Source: G965215045 sp965215045
GTDB taxonomy: Bacteria > Pseudomonadota > Gammaproteobacteria > JABABF01
NCBI GenBank assembly: GCA_965215045.1
Contig: OZ244031.1
Coordinates: forward strand, 1,302,001 to 1,366,000
Direction: 5' to 3'
DNA: 64,000 nucleotides
The notes under the pieces are model-generated. The model saw nothing but the letters and a program-made list of their open reading frames with translations. It searched no databases and was not told the DNA's origin. The translations under genes and the position numbers were made by a program. Of this stretch, positions 11,803 to 19,906 are shown piece after piece (the first letter of the stretch is position 1; each line of letters starts with the position of its first letter).

Positions 11803-13770
11803 ATGAAGAAAAATCTCTTGGCATGGTTTGTGCTGGCGTTCGTATTCATCGTGATGCTGCGCAACCTGGGCACCCTGGCCCCGGCGCGCGAGGAGATGAA
11901 CTACTCCGACTTTGTCATCGAAGTGCAGAGCGGAGCGGTGCGGAGCGTGGTGATCGAGGGCCAGGAGATCATCGGCCAGCGCAGCGACGGCCGGGAATTC
12001 GTGGCATTGCGCCCGGACGTGCCGGACCAGGGCCTGATGGATGACCTGCTGAACCACAACGTGGCGGTGGAGGGGCGCAAACCCAGGGGCCAGAGCCTGT
12101 GGGTGCAACTCCTGGTCGCCTCTTTCCCGATCCTGCTGATGATCGTGATCTTCGCCTTCCTGTCGCGGCAGATCCAGTCCAGCATGGGCGGGCGCAGCGG
12201 GCCGCTCAGTTTCGGGCGCAACCGCGCGCGCCTGCAGTCCGTCAATGATGTCAAGGTCAGCTTCGTGGACGTCGCCGGTGCCGACGAGGCCAAGGAGGAA
12301 GTGCAGGAACTGGTGGAGTTCCTGCGTGACCCGGGCAAGTTCCAGCGCCTGGGCGGGCGCATCCCCCGCGGCGTGCTCATGGTCGGCGCGCCGGGTACCG
12401 GCAAGACCCTGCTGGCCAAGGCGATCGCCGGCGAGGCGCAGGTGCCGTTTTTCTCCATCTCCGGCTCCGACTTCGTGGAGATGTTCGTGGGCGTCGGCGC
12501 CTCCCGCGTGCGCGACATGTTCGAACAGGCGCGCAAAGTGGCACCCTGCATTATCTTTATCGATGAGATCGACGCGGTGGGCCGGCACCGGGGTACCGGG
12601 CTGGGTGGCGGTCACGATGAGCGCGAACAGACCCTGAACCAGCTGCTGGTGGAGATGGATGGCTTCGAGGCGCAGGAGGGCATCATCGTGGTGGCGGCGA
12701 CCAACCGCCCCGACGTGCTGGACCCGGCACTGCTGCGCCCCGGGCGTTTTGACCGCCAGGTGGTGGTCAACCTGCCCGACATCCGCGGCCGGGAAGCGAT
12801 TCTCCGGGTGCATTCCCGCAAGCTGCCGCTGGCCGATGAAGTGGAACTGTCGCTGATTGCGCGCGGCACTCCCGGGTTTTCCGGGGCCGATCTCGCCAAC
12901 CTGGTGAACGAGGCCGCATTGCTGGCGGCGCGCACCGCCGAGCAGAAGATCGGCATGCGGCACCTGGAGCAGTCCAAGGACAAGATCATGATGGGCTCCG
13001 AGCGGCGCTCCATGATCATGTCGGACGAGGAGAAAAAAACCACCGCCTACCACGAGGCCGGGCACACCATCGTCGGTCGCCTGATGCCCGGGCACGACCC
13101 GGTCTACAAGGTCAGCATTATTCCGCACGGGCGGGCACTGGGAATTACCATGTTCCTGCCCGAGGACGACCGCTACAGTTACAGCCGTTCCAACATCATC
13201 GCCCGGGTGTGCAGCCTGTTCGGCGGCCGGGTGGCCGAAGAGATGGTGCTGGGTCCGGAAGGCGTGACCACGGGTGCCGCCAACGACATCCGCCAGGCGA
13301 CCGAACTGGTGCACAACATGGTGACCAAGTGGGGCCTCTCCGACAAGATGGGGCCGCTGCTGTATGACAACAGCAACGAAGAGAGCCTGTTCCTGGGCCG
13401 GGTCGCCGCCCAGCAGGGTTCCAAGACCATTTCGCCCGAGACGGCGCGGCGCATCGACGAAGAAGTGCGGCGCATCGTCGACGAATGTCACCAGACCGCC
13501 CGCCGGCTGCTGGAGGAAAACCGCGACATCCTGGAGGCCATGGCACAGGCGCTGATGCAGTGTGAAACCCTGGACAGCGTGCAGATCGACGACATCATGG
13601 CACGGCGGGAATTCATCCCGCCATCCCCCGGCCCGTCCGGGAAACAGCCGGACCCGGAATCCGGCGAGCAGACGGACCCGGAGACCGGGGAGGGGTCGGA
13701 CAGCCCCGAGGACGGGAAGGACAAGAAGGGCGGCAAGCCCTCCATGGATGGTGCCCTGGCGGGAGCCTGA
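11803..13770 (+). CDS. ftsH: ATP-dependent zinc metalloprotease FtsH
   Basis: 655 residues starting MKKNLLAWFVLAFVFIVMLR; a GTG two codons earlier is the alternative. There are two membrane helices (about 5-22 and 105-125) around a periplasmic domain. The AAA ATPase has Walker A GAPGTGKT (about 195-202), Walker B IIFIDEIDAVG and the SRH. The protease domain has HEAGH (about 417-421). FtsH degrades membrane and short-lived cytoplasmic proteins. The C-terminus ends in an acidic Pro/Gly-rich tail with two similar DPE(S/T)GE segments. Confidence 0.98.
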   Translation: MKKNLLAWFVLAFVFIVMLRNLGTLAPAREEMNYSDFVIEVQSGAVRSVVIEGQEIIGQRSDGREFVALRPDVPDQGLMDDLLNHNVAVEGRKPRGQSLWVQLLVASFPILLMIVIFAFLSRQIQSSMGGRSGPLSFGRNRARLQSVNDVKVSFVDVAGADEAKEEVQELVEFLRDPGKFQRLGGRIPRGVLMVGAPGTGKTLLAKAIAGEAQVPFFSISGSDFVEMFVGVGASRVRDMFEQARKVAPCIIFIDEIDAVGRHRGTGLGGGHDEREQTLNQLLVEMDGFEAQEGIIVVAATNRPDVLDPALLRPGRFDRQVVVNLPDIRGREAILRVHSRKLPLADEVELSLIARGTPGFSGADLANLVNEAALLAARTAEQKIGMRHLEQSKDKIMMGSERRSMIMSDEEKKTTAYHEAGHTIVGRLMPGHDPVYKVSIIPHGRALGITMFLPEDDRYSYSRSNIIARVCSLFGGRVAEEMVLGPEGVTTGAANDIRQATELVHNMVTKWGLSDKMGPLLYDNSNEESLFLGRVAAQQGSKTISPETARRIDEEVRRIVDECHQTARRLLEENRDILEAMAQALMQCETLDSVQIDDIMARREFIPPSPGPSGKQPDPESGEQTDPETGEGSDSPEDGKDKKGGKPSMDGALAGA

Positions 13771-13787
13771 TCGCCGCCGCATCCTCC

Positions 13788-14660
13788 ATGCCCGCACCGG
13801 CGCTGCAGTGCGGCGCCCGCCGCCTGTCCCTGCAGGGCCCGCAACTGATGGGCATCCTGAATATCACCCCGGATTCCTTTTCCGATGGCGGCGAGCTGTA
13901 CCGCGACGGTGCCGCGGATGTCGCAGCCGCCCTGCAGCGCGCGCGCGCAATGTGTGAGGCCGGGGCCGCTATCTTGGATGTCGGCGGAGAATCCACCCGT
14001 CCCGGGGCCCTGCCGGTGTCTGAACAGGAGGAAATGGACCGTGTGCTGCCGGTGGTAGAGGCACTGTGCGGCGAACTGCCCGCGGTGGTGTCCGTGGACA
14101 CCAGCAGCCCGGCATTGATGCGCGAGGCGGTGGCCCTGGGGGCGGGCATGATTAACGATGTGCGCGCCCTGCGTCGTCCCGGTGCCGTGGAAGCCGCTGC
14201 AAAATCCGGTGCCGCCGTCTGCCTGGTGCACTTGCAGGGCGAGCCGCAGACCATGCAGGAGTCCCCGCATTACGAGGACCTGCTGGGCGAAGTGCGGGAG
14301 TTTCTGGTCCGGCGGGTGGCGGCCTGCCAGGCGGCCGGCATCGGCACCGAACGCCTGGTGTTGGACCCCGGCTTCGGTTTCGGCAAGACCCCGGAACACA
14401 ACCTGGAACTTCTGAACCGGCTCGATGCGCTCCGCATCGGGGATTTGCCCTTGCTGGTCGGAGTCTCGCGCAAGTCCACCATTCGCCGCATCCTGGGCGA
14501 TGAAGAGCAGCTTCTTTGCGGTGGCCTGGCCCTGGCGGCCCTGGCCGTGGTGCGGGGAGCGCGACTGATCCGCACCCACGATGTGGCACCCACGGCGGCG
14601 GCCCTGCGCGTCCTGGAGCAGGCCCTGGGACTGAAGGCTGTAGAAGACCTGGCACCTTAG
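13788..14660 (+). CDS. folP: Dihydropteroate synthase
   Basis: 290 residues. It joins 4-aminobenzoate to the pterin pyrophosphate in folate synthesis. Signatures are MGILNITPDSFSDGG, ILDVGGESTRPGA, SVDTSS, LVLDPGFGFGKTPEHNLELL and VGVSRKSTIRRILG. The ftsH-folP-glmM order is conserved. It begins 17 bp after ftsH, so it is probably co-transcribed. Confidence 0.97.
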   Translation: MPAPALQCGARRLSLQGPQLMGILNITPDSFSDGGELYRDGAADVAAALQRARAMCEAGAAILDVGGESTRPGALPVSEQEEMDRVLPVVEALCGELPAVVSVDTSSPALMREAVALGAGMINDVRALRRPGAVEAAAKSGAAVCLVHLQGEPQTMQESPHYEDLLGEVREFLVRRVAACQAAGIGTERLVLDPGFGFGKTPEHNLELLNRLDALRIGDLPLLVGVSRKSTIRRILGDEEQLLCGGLALAALAVVRGARLIRTHDVAPTAAALRVLEQALGLKAVEDLAP

Positions 14661-14900
14661 CGCAGACGTTCCTGTGCCGCCCGGGCACCCCGGTGCAGAC
14701 CCGCCCTGCGTCCCGCAGCGGTGCCGTCCTCTCATTGGCCCCCTGGCACCCCGGTGCAAGCACCGCCAGGGAGGGCTTCTGCGACCCCGTTCCGGTGGTA
14801 CAATTTCATCCCCCCGTTTGAACTTCACCCCCCTTTTTGAATTTCACCCCCCTCGCTCCCGTTTCAGGCTTGCACACGACAAAAAAAGAGGCGCAAACCC
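14661..14900. other. Intergenic region with short repeats before glmM
   Basis: No gene is seen. Two copies of GGCACCCCGGTGCA occur near 14683 and 14747. Near 14806-14856 three phased copies of a TTTCAYCCCCC segment lie about 22 bases apart. No clear promoter or terminator was found. Confidence 0.6.
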
Positions 14901-16271
14901 GTGATACCGGATAGCCGGCAGGCGACAGATCTCAACTGGTTCGGCACCGATGGCGTGCGCGGCAAAGTCGGACAGGGACCGATTACGCCGGAGTTTTTTG
15001 TGCGCCTGGGCTGGGCCCTGGGTCGCATCCTCCATGCCCGGCACAATGACTTGCGACACCGGGTAGTCATCGGCAAGGACACACGAATTTCCGGCTACAT
15101 GCTGGAAACCGCCCTGCAATCCGGGTTGATCGCCGCCGGTGCGGATGTCTACATGCTGGGGCCGATGCCGACGCCGGCAGTGGCGTGGTTGACCCATACC
15201 CTCAAAAGTTCGGCCGGCGTGGTGATCACCGCCTCCCACAACCCGCACCATGACAACGGTCTGAAGATTTTTGACAAGGACGGGCACAAGTTTTCCGGGG
15301 AGTGGATCGCGCAACTGGAAGACCAGGTGGAACAGGACGGGATGCATGTCGTGGCCTCCAGTCACCTGGGCAAGGTGCGCCGCATCAATGATGCCGGGGG
15401 CCGTTACATCGAACACTGCAAGGAGATCCTCTCCACCGATCGCGGCCTGGAGGGGATGAAAATCGTCATTGACTGCGCCCACGGCGCAACCTACCAGGTG
15501 GCACCGCAGATCCTGGGGGAACTGGGTGCCGAATTGGAATGCATAGGCGTAGACCCCGACGGTCTCAATATCAACGAGGGCTGCGGCTCCACATCGCCGG
15601 AATTACTGCGCCGCACCGTGCTGTCCCGCAAGGCGGACCTGGGCATCGCTTTTGATGGCGATGGCGATCGCCTGGTCTGCGTGGACCACGAAGGCAAGCT
15701 CGTCAACGGCGACAAGTTGCTCTACGTGATCGCCTGCGACATGCTGCGCCGGGAGGGGGACTGCGCCGGCGTGGTCGGCACCGGGATGAGCAACATGGGT
15801 CTGGAAGAGGCCCTGCGCAGCCTGAAGATTCCCTTCTTTAGGGCACCGGTCGGCGACCGCCATGTCAAGGAGGCGATGGAGCAGCGCGACTGGCCGCTGG
15901 GCGGTGAATCCTCCGGGCACATTATCTGCGCCGGCATCGCCACCACCGGCGACGGCATTGTCACGGCACTGCGAATGCTCGATATCATGCTCGACACGGG
16001 CAAACCGCTGGCAAAACTCACGGAGAAGATGCGCAGCTACCAGCAGAAACAGGTCAACATCTCGGGTGCTCACCGGGACCGCGTGGACGGCGACACCGCC
16101 TTGCAGAAGGCCATCGCCCGGGCCGAAGCCGGTTTGAAAGGCGGCCGGGTCATGGTGCGCTCCTCGGGCACCGAGCCGGTGGTGCGCGTCATGGTAGAGG
16201 GGGCGGAGGGTGCGGAGGTGGAAAAGGCGGTGCGTTCCCTGGAAAAACAGGTGCGGGAACTGATCGCATGA
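14901..16271 (+). CDS. glmM: Phosphoglucosamine mutase
   Basis: 456 residues from a GTG start. GlmM converts glucosamine-6-P to glucosamine-1-P for UDP-GlcNAc, peptidoglycan and LPS. It shows the N-terminal FGTDGVRG, the active-site phosphoserine loop ITASHNPHHDNGLKIF, the metal loop FDGDGDR, the sugar loop GGESSGH and the C-terminal phosphate loop VRSSGTEPVVRVM. It extends about ten residues before FGTDG, as usual. Confidence 0.97.
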   Translation: MIPDSRQATDLNWFGTDGVRGKVGQGPITPEFFVRLGWALGRILHARHNDLRHRVVIGKDTRISGYMLETALQSGLIAAGADVYMLGPMPTPAVAWLTHTLKSSAGVVITASHNPHHDNGLKIFDKDGHKFSGEWIAQLEDQVEQDGMHVVASSHLGKVRRINDAGGRYIEHCKEILSTDRGLEGMKIVIDCAHGATYQVAPQILGELGAELECIGVDPDGLNINEGCGSTSPELLRRTVLSRKADLGIAFDGDGDRLVCVDHEGKLVNGDKLLYVIACDMLRREGDCAGVVGTGMSNMGLEEALRSLKIPFFRAPVGDRHVKEAMEQRDWPLGGESSGHIICAGIATTGDGIVTALRMLDIMLDTGKPLAKLTEKMRSYQQKQVNISGAHRDRVDGDTALQKAIARAEAGLKGGRVMVRSSGTEPVVRVMVEGAEGAEVEKAVRSLEKQVRELIA

Positions 16272-16274
16272 AGC

Positions 16275-16356
16275 ATCCCGCCCCGGTGCCCGCAGGCCGG
16301 GTTCCCCGACACGCTGTGAGGTGTCCTGTCTGTAATCCCGCCCCGGTGCCCGCAGG
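16275..16356. repeat. 22-bp direct repeat pair after glmM
   Basis: The 22-bp sequence beginning ATCCCGCCCCGGTGCCCGCA occurs at 16275-16296 and again at 16335-16356. It lies between glmM and tpiA and no hairpin or gene explains it. Confidence 0.9.
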
Positions 16357-16428
16357 AGATACGGCGGTTGCACAACACAAGCCCGGGATGTATTAGAATT
16401 TGCGCCCCTGCTTGCCGGTCGAGGCGCG

Positions 16429-17190
16429 ATGAGCATGCAAACCCGTCCGTTGCTCGCGGCAAATTGGAAAATGCACGGCACGGAGGCGCAATTGCGCGCC
16501 TGGTGTGCGGCTTATGCGGCGCAGACGGACGAGGTGGCGGCGGTGGAGATGGTGCTGTTTCCTCCCTTCGTCTGGCTGCCCCTGCTGCGTGAGATTGCGC
16601 CGCCTTTTGCCTGGGGCGCGCAGAGCTTGGGCCCCGCCCCGGAGGGTGCTTTTACCGGGGAGGTGTCCGCGGCGATGCTGGGCGAGTGCGGGTGCCGTTA
16701 CGTGCTGGTGGGGCATTCGGAGCGCCGGCGTCTGTGTGCGGAGACCGACGAGACCGCGGCACAGCGCTTGCGCCAGGCACTGGATGCGGGTTTGCGACCG
16801 GTGCTGTGCGTGGGAGAAACCTTGGAGGAACGCCGCACCGGCCAGGGTTTTGCCGTGGTGGAGCGGCAATTGCGTGGGGCGGTGGAGGGAGCGGGCGGAA
16901 TTCCCGCTGACTCTGGTGCGGTGCTGGCCTACGAGCCGGTGTGGGCGATTGGCAGCGGTCAGAACGCGACGGCAGAACAGGTGCGAGAGATGCATGGTTT
17001 TTTACGGCGGCTCTGGGGAGAACTGGACACTCCGCAGGCACCGCGCATTTTGTACGGCGGCAGCGTCAACGCAGACAACGCTGCAGATTTTGCCGCCCTG
17101 GAAGAGGTGGACGGGGTGCTGGTCGGCGGCGCATCTTTGCAGGCCGCGGAATTCAGCCGTATATGTTCCGCCTTTTCCCGCCGCAAGTAA
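16429..17190 (+). CDS. tpiA: Triosephosphate isomerase
   Basis: 253 residues. It interconverts dihydroxyacetone phosphate and glyceraldehyde-3-P. The substrate Lys is in AANWKMHG, the electrophilic His in VLVGHSERR, the catalytic Glu in LAYEPVWAIGSGQNAT, and the phosphate loops in ILYGGSVN and GVLVGGASL. Placement before secG is the usual gammaproteobacterial order. Confidence 0.97.
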   Translation: MSMQTRPLLAANWKMHGTEAQLRAWCAAYAAQTDEVAAVEMVLFPPFVWLPLLREIAPPFAWGAQSLGPAPEGAFTGEVSAAMLGECGCRYVLVGHSERRRLCAETDETAAQRLRQALDAGLRPVLCVGETLEERRTGQGFAVVERQLRGAVEGAGGIPADSGAVLAYEPVWAIGSGQNATAEQVREMHGFLRRLWGELDTPQAPRILYGGSVNADNAADFAALEEVDGVLVGGASLQAAEFSRICSAFSRRK

Positions 17191-17210
17191 CGATTGGAGG
17201 GAGTAACGCT

Positions 17211-17582
17211 ATGTACACATTAATTCTCGTGTTTCACGGCATCGTCGCGGTGTGCATCATCGCCGTGGTGTTGCTGCAGCAGGGCAAGGGTGCCGATGTC
17301 GGCTCCTCTTTCGGCGGCGGCTCATCGCAGACCATTTTTGGTGCTCCCGGCACCGGCAACGCACTGAGTCACCTGACCGCCCTGCTGGTCGCCCTGTTCT
17401 TTCTCAGCAGTTTTGGCCTTGCCATTTACGCCGGACGGGAATTCGAAAGCGGCATCCAGGTGGAAGTGCCGCCCTCCCTGCAACCGGCAGAGGAGGAGTT
17501 TCCGGGGGCCGGGGAGGCACTGCTGCCAGAAGAGGACCCCGCGGGCTTCGAAGAAGACTTTCCCACGCCTTTCACAGAATAA
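17211..17582 (+). CDS. secG: Preprotein translocase subunit SecG
   Basis: 123 residues with a GGAGG ribosome site 8 bases upstream. It has two membrane helices (about 2-22 and 52-75) separated by the conserved VLLQQGKGADVGSSFGGG loop containing SQTIFG. SecG binds SecYE and aids SecA-driven export. An acidic tail of about 35 residues ends the protein. It is followed 15 bp later by tRNA-Leu, as in many relatives. Confidence 0.96.
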   Translation: MYTLILVFHGIVAVCIIAVVLLQQGKGADVGSSFGGGSSQTIFGAPGTGNALSHLTALLVALFFLSSFGLAIYAGREFESGIQVEVPPSLQPAEEEFPGAGEALLPEEDPAGFEEDFPTPFTE

Positions 17583-17597
17583 TTGCACCCGGTGCAC

Positions 17598-17683
17598 GCC
17601 GAAGTGGTGGAATTGGTAGACACGCTATCTTGAGGGGGTAGTGGCCCTGAGCCGTGCCGGTTCGAGTCCGGCCTTCGGCACCA
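17598..17683 (+). tRNA. tRNA-Leu(GAG), CCA encoded
   Basis: An 86-base class II tRNA. The acceptor stem GCCGAAG pairs with CTTCGGC, followed by ACCA. The anticodon arm CTATC-TTGAGGG-GGTAG gives anticodon GAG. A long variable arm (TGGCCCTGAGCCG) precedes the T arm GCCGGTTCGAGTCCGGC. It sits immediately after secG, and accessory DNA follows it. Confidence 0.97.
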
Positions 17684-17702
17684 TCGGGGCGCGGGAAGCG
17701 TC

Positions 17703-17803
17703 CCTGGGAGGCGCTGCCATCCGGGCGGCGGCCCCGGAACTAAGCCTCATCGCCTGCGCGCGCTCGCACCTGGGAGGTGCCGCCATCCGGGCGGCGGCCC
17801 CGG
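17703..17803. repeat. 35-bp repeat pair downstream of tRNA-Leu
   Basis: Two near-identical copies (17703-17737 and 17769-17803) of a unit containing CATCCGGGCGGCGGCCCCGG, 66 bp apart. They are non-coding and in the spacer between the tRNA and the methyltransferase gene. Confidence 0.9.
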
Positions 17804-17893
17804 GACAGGATGCCGGCAGCGGGCATCCCGGTGTTGAATTGCCGGCTTGCGGCTGGTTTAATTACTGCAACTGTAAATTGTCGATGAACTACT

Positions 17894-17914
17894 CCCCCCC
17901 CCCCCCCCCCCCCC
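17894..17914 (+). repeat. 21-base poly-C tract before methyltransferase gene
   Basis: An uninterrupted run of 21 C, 17 bases before the ATG at 17932. An in-frame ATG at 17884 (MNYSPPPPPPLGNSPAM) reads through the tract into the gene, so gain or loss of C would change that frame. Such tracts are known slippage sites; a sequencing-length error is also possible. Confidence 0.9.
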
Positions 17915-17931
17915 TTGGAAATTCTCCCGCT

Positions 17932-18702
17932 ATGTTGTTAAGCCGGAGAAAGATTATCCAAGTCCTTTCGGTCATGGGAAGACATTACTGCCCCCTGTGC
18001 GAGAAACGGGTATGGTTTTTTTTGCCATATAGCACCCCCTCCAATGTGGCATACCGAAAAAATGCCCGATGTCCCCATTGCGGTTCACTTGAACGCCACC
18101 GGCTGGATTGGGTGTTTATGGCCCGGCATACCAATCTTCTGGATGGCTCAGACAAGAAGGTACTGCATGTGGGGCCGGACGGAAACCTGTCGGCTCGCCT
18201 GCGCAGTATCGAGAACTTGGATTATTTAAGTGCGGGACTGGCAGCACCTCACGCGATGGTGGAAATGGACATCACTGATATTGACTACCCCGAGCATTAT
18301 TTTTCAGTGATTCACTGCAGCCATGTCCTGGAACATGTAGTCGATGATCGCAAGGCCCTGGCCGAGTTGTATCGCGTCCTTTGTGAGGGCGGTTTTGCGA
18401 TTCTCAATGTTCCGATTATGGCTGAGAAAACGTATGAGGACCCGAGCATTACCACAATCGAAGAGCGCAGGAAACATTTCGGTGATGGAAGCCATGTCAG
18501 AATCTGCGGTTTCGATTACGCTGAGCGTATCCGCTCTGCAGGTTTTTCGGTGCGAGCCGTGCAGGCATCCGAGGTGGCAACAGAAGCCGAATGCACCAGG
18601 ATGGGATTATGGTTCTTGGATGTGCTATCTCGGCACCGTAGTGCATCAGTGCCCCTTTTAATCTATTTTTGTGAGAAAACCGGCAAAAACGGGGCGCGCT
18701 GA
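17932..18702 (+). CDS. Class I SAM-dependent methyltransferase, zinc-ribbon-like start
   Basis: 256 residues from ATG 17932 (alternatives 17884 and 17974). The N-terminus has CPLC and CPHC pairs about 30 residues apart, possibly a zinc ribbon. A Rossmann core follows with VLHVGPDGNLSARLRS as motif I, MVEMDITDIDYP, and YFSVIHCSHVLEHVVDD with LAELYRVLCEGG as post-motifs. This resembles Methyltransf_11 enzymes, often linked to glycan or small-molecule methylation; the substrate is unknown. Its lower GC than its neighbours, its tRNA-linked position and the upstream C tract suggest an acquired, possibly switching gene. Confidence 0.8.
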   Translation: MLLSRRKIIQVLSVMGRHYCPLCEKRVWFFLPYSTPSNVAYRKNARCPHCGSLERHRLDWVFMARHTNLLDGSDKKVLHVGPDGNLSARLRSIENLDYLSAGLAAPHAMVEMDITDIDYPEHYFSVIHCSHVLEHVVDDRKALAELYRVLCEGGFAILNVPIMAEKTYEDPSITTIEERRKHFGDGSHVRICGFDYAERIRSAGFSVRAVQASEVATEAECTRMGLWFLDVLSRHRSASVPLLIYFCEKTGKNGAR

Positions 18703-18737
18703 GAGGAGATGGCTGCCTGACTGCCAGGGCGGGACTT

Positions 18738-18998
18738 TTACTTGACTAACAAGGCCAGTGCCGCGGTAAAGGGGACCATGATGACGGCCAGGATAATGCC
18801 TGTCATCACCGGCAGGTGCCAGTTCACGGTCTTTTCCAGGTTTTTTACCGCATCCTCCAGGTTTTTTGTCGCTGTCACCAGTGCCTCCAGGGTGCGCATC
18901 ATTTCCGGTTGCACCTGACTCTGCTCAAAAGGTTCAATGAGACTACCGTCCCGCTCCTGTGTGCAGGCAGCTATGATCTGTTCATCTGTGAGGATCAT
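18738..18998 (-). CDS. Small coiled-coil membrane protein, unknown function
   Basis: 86 residues from the ATG at 18998; an upstream ATG at 19034 adds 12. A short N-terminal region (TDEQIIAACTQERDG) is followed by a coil (LEALVTATKNLEDAVKNLEKTVNWHL, about 45-62) and a membrane helix (MTGIILAVIMVPFTAALALLV) at the end. The coil-plus-tail-anchor layout resembles the two proteins inside the dnaJ insertion and XhlA-like proteins. It faces the methyltransferase gene tail to tail. Function unknown. Confidence 0.55.
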   Translation of the reverse strand: MILTDEQIIAACTQERDGSLIEPFEQSQVQPEMMRTLEALVTATKNLEDAVKNLEKTVNWHLPVMTGIILAVIMVPFTAALALLVK

Positions 18999-19168
18999 GT
19001 CTGTTGTCCGGTGATAACCAGCTGCGACTGGCAATCAATATACGGTGTGTGAGTAATTGTAGCACTCCCGATGGTATCGAGGGGCGTGCCCCGCGATTGC
19101 CCGGGGCACGGCGTAACCACCGGCACAGCTGCCGATGCTTCCCCCATCTCCGGACGATGAGCTTGCCT

Positions 19169-19195
19169 GAGTCTCATAAGTTGAGGACTTATACA
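19169..19195. other. IS481-end-like solo motif upstream of rimP promoter
   Basis: The minus strand reads TGTATAAGTCCTCAACTTAT then GAGACTC, closely matching the left terminal repeat of the IS at 40073 (same first 11 bases and same GAGACTC end). It ends 6 bases before the rimP -35 box. No transposase is nearby, so it may be an IS remnant. Confidence 0.55.
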
Positions 19196-19200
19196 AAACA

Positions 19201-19230
19201 TTGACGGGTGCCGACGATTTGGCATATACT
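19201..19230 (+). promoter_or_regulatory. Sigma-70 promoter of the rimP-nusA operon
   Basis: TTGACG (19201-19206) and TATACT (19225-19230) with an 18-bp spacer, the best promoter in the window. It lies about 180 bases before rimP and gives a leader of about 170 bases that contains the terminator at 19362. Confidence 0.8.
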
Positions 19231-19361
19231 CCGCCCGCTACCAGTTGCAGGGGCGGTACGGTAAGTGCCTCGGAACTGGCAAAAGCGTAAGCGCGGGTTG
19301 CACGAGCTTCCCGACGCTTTCCGAGCTTCGCTCTTTCTCTCACAAAGAATGGAAGAAGGCG

Positions 19362-19383
19362 CCCCTCCAGCGAGGGGTTTTTT
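19362..19383 (+). terminator. Leader terminator upstream of rimP
   Basis: Stem CCCCTC/GAGGGG with a 4-base loop followed by TTTTTT, 28 bases before the rimP start. Its position matches the attenuator-type rimP leaders described in gammaproteobacteria, so it may regulate the operon by read-through. Regulation is inferred from position. Confidence 0.75.
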
Positions 19384-19410
19384 GTATATGGACCAAGAGA
19401 GAGTTGCGTG

Positions 19411-19869
19411 ATGGACCTGTCGGAACAGCTGCGCGAGATCATTGAACCGGCGGTGCGGGAAATCGGCCTGCAACTGTGGGGCGTCGAGTATCACGGGGGA
19501 CGGCATTCCGGTGGGGTGTTGCGCGTGTTTATCGATGCGGAGCAGGGGGTGGACGTGGAGGATTGCGCCCGGGCCAGCCGCTGGCTCAGCGAGCTGTTGG
19601 ACGTGGAGTGGCCGGAGAGCGGTTCCTACCGCCTGGAGATCTCCTCCCCGGGACTGGACCGCCCGCTGTACACCCTGGAGCAATATCGACTTTTTGTAGG
19701 CGAGAACCTGCAGTTGCAGCTGCGCACCCCGCGCGCCGGGCGCCGCAACTTCAAGGGCCGCCTGGCGGCCGTCCGCGACCCCGGCACGCTGGTGCTGGAT
19801 TGTGAAGACGCGCAGCATGATTTTCCTTATGAACAAGTGGCGCGCGGACGACTCGCGCCGGAGTTCTGA
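19411..19869 (+). CDS. rimP: Ribosome maturation factor RimP
   Basis: 152 residues (one more if the adjacent GTG is used). RimP assists 30S assembly. Visible are the N-terminal LREIIEPAVREIGLQLWGVEY, the VDVEDCARASRWLSELLD segment and the signature YRLEISSPGLDRPLYT. It is the first gene of the rimP-nusA-infB-rbfA-truB-rpsO-pnp operon, with nusA 37 bp downstream. Confidence 0.95.
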   Translation: MDLSEQLREIIEPAVREIGLQLWGVEYHGGRHSGGVLRVFIDAEQGVDVEDCARASRWLSELLDVEWPESGSYRLEISSPGLDRPLYTLEQYRLFVGENLQLQLRTPRAGRRNFKGRLAAVRDPGTLVLDCEDAQHDFPYEQVARGRLAPEF

Positions 19870-19906
19870 TTTTGTCTTCATTGCGCATGACGAGGTTTGC
19901 AGACCG

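Noticed and set aside
17641..17931. Upstream extension of the methyltransferase reading frame into tRNA-Leu
   Set aside because: The frame overlaps the tRNA and repeat spacer and has no ribosome site; only the ATGs at 17884, 17932 and 17974 are plausible starts.
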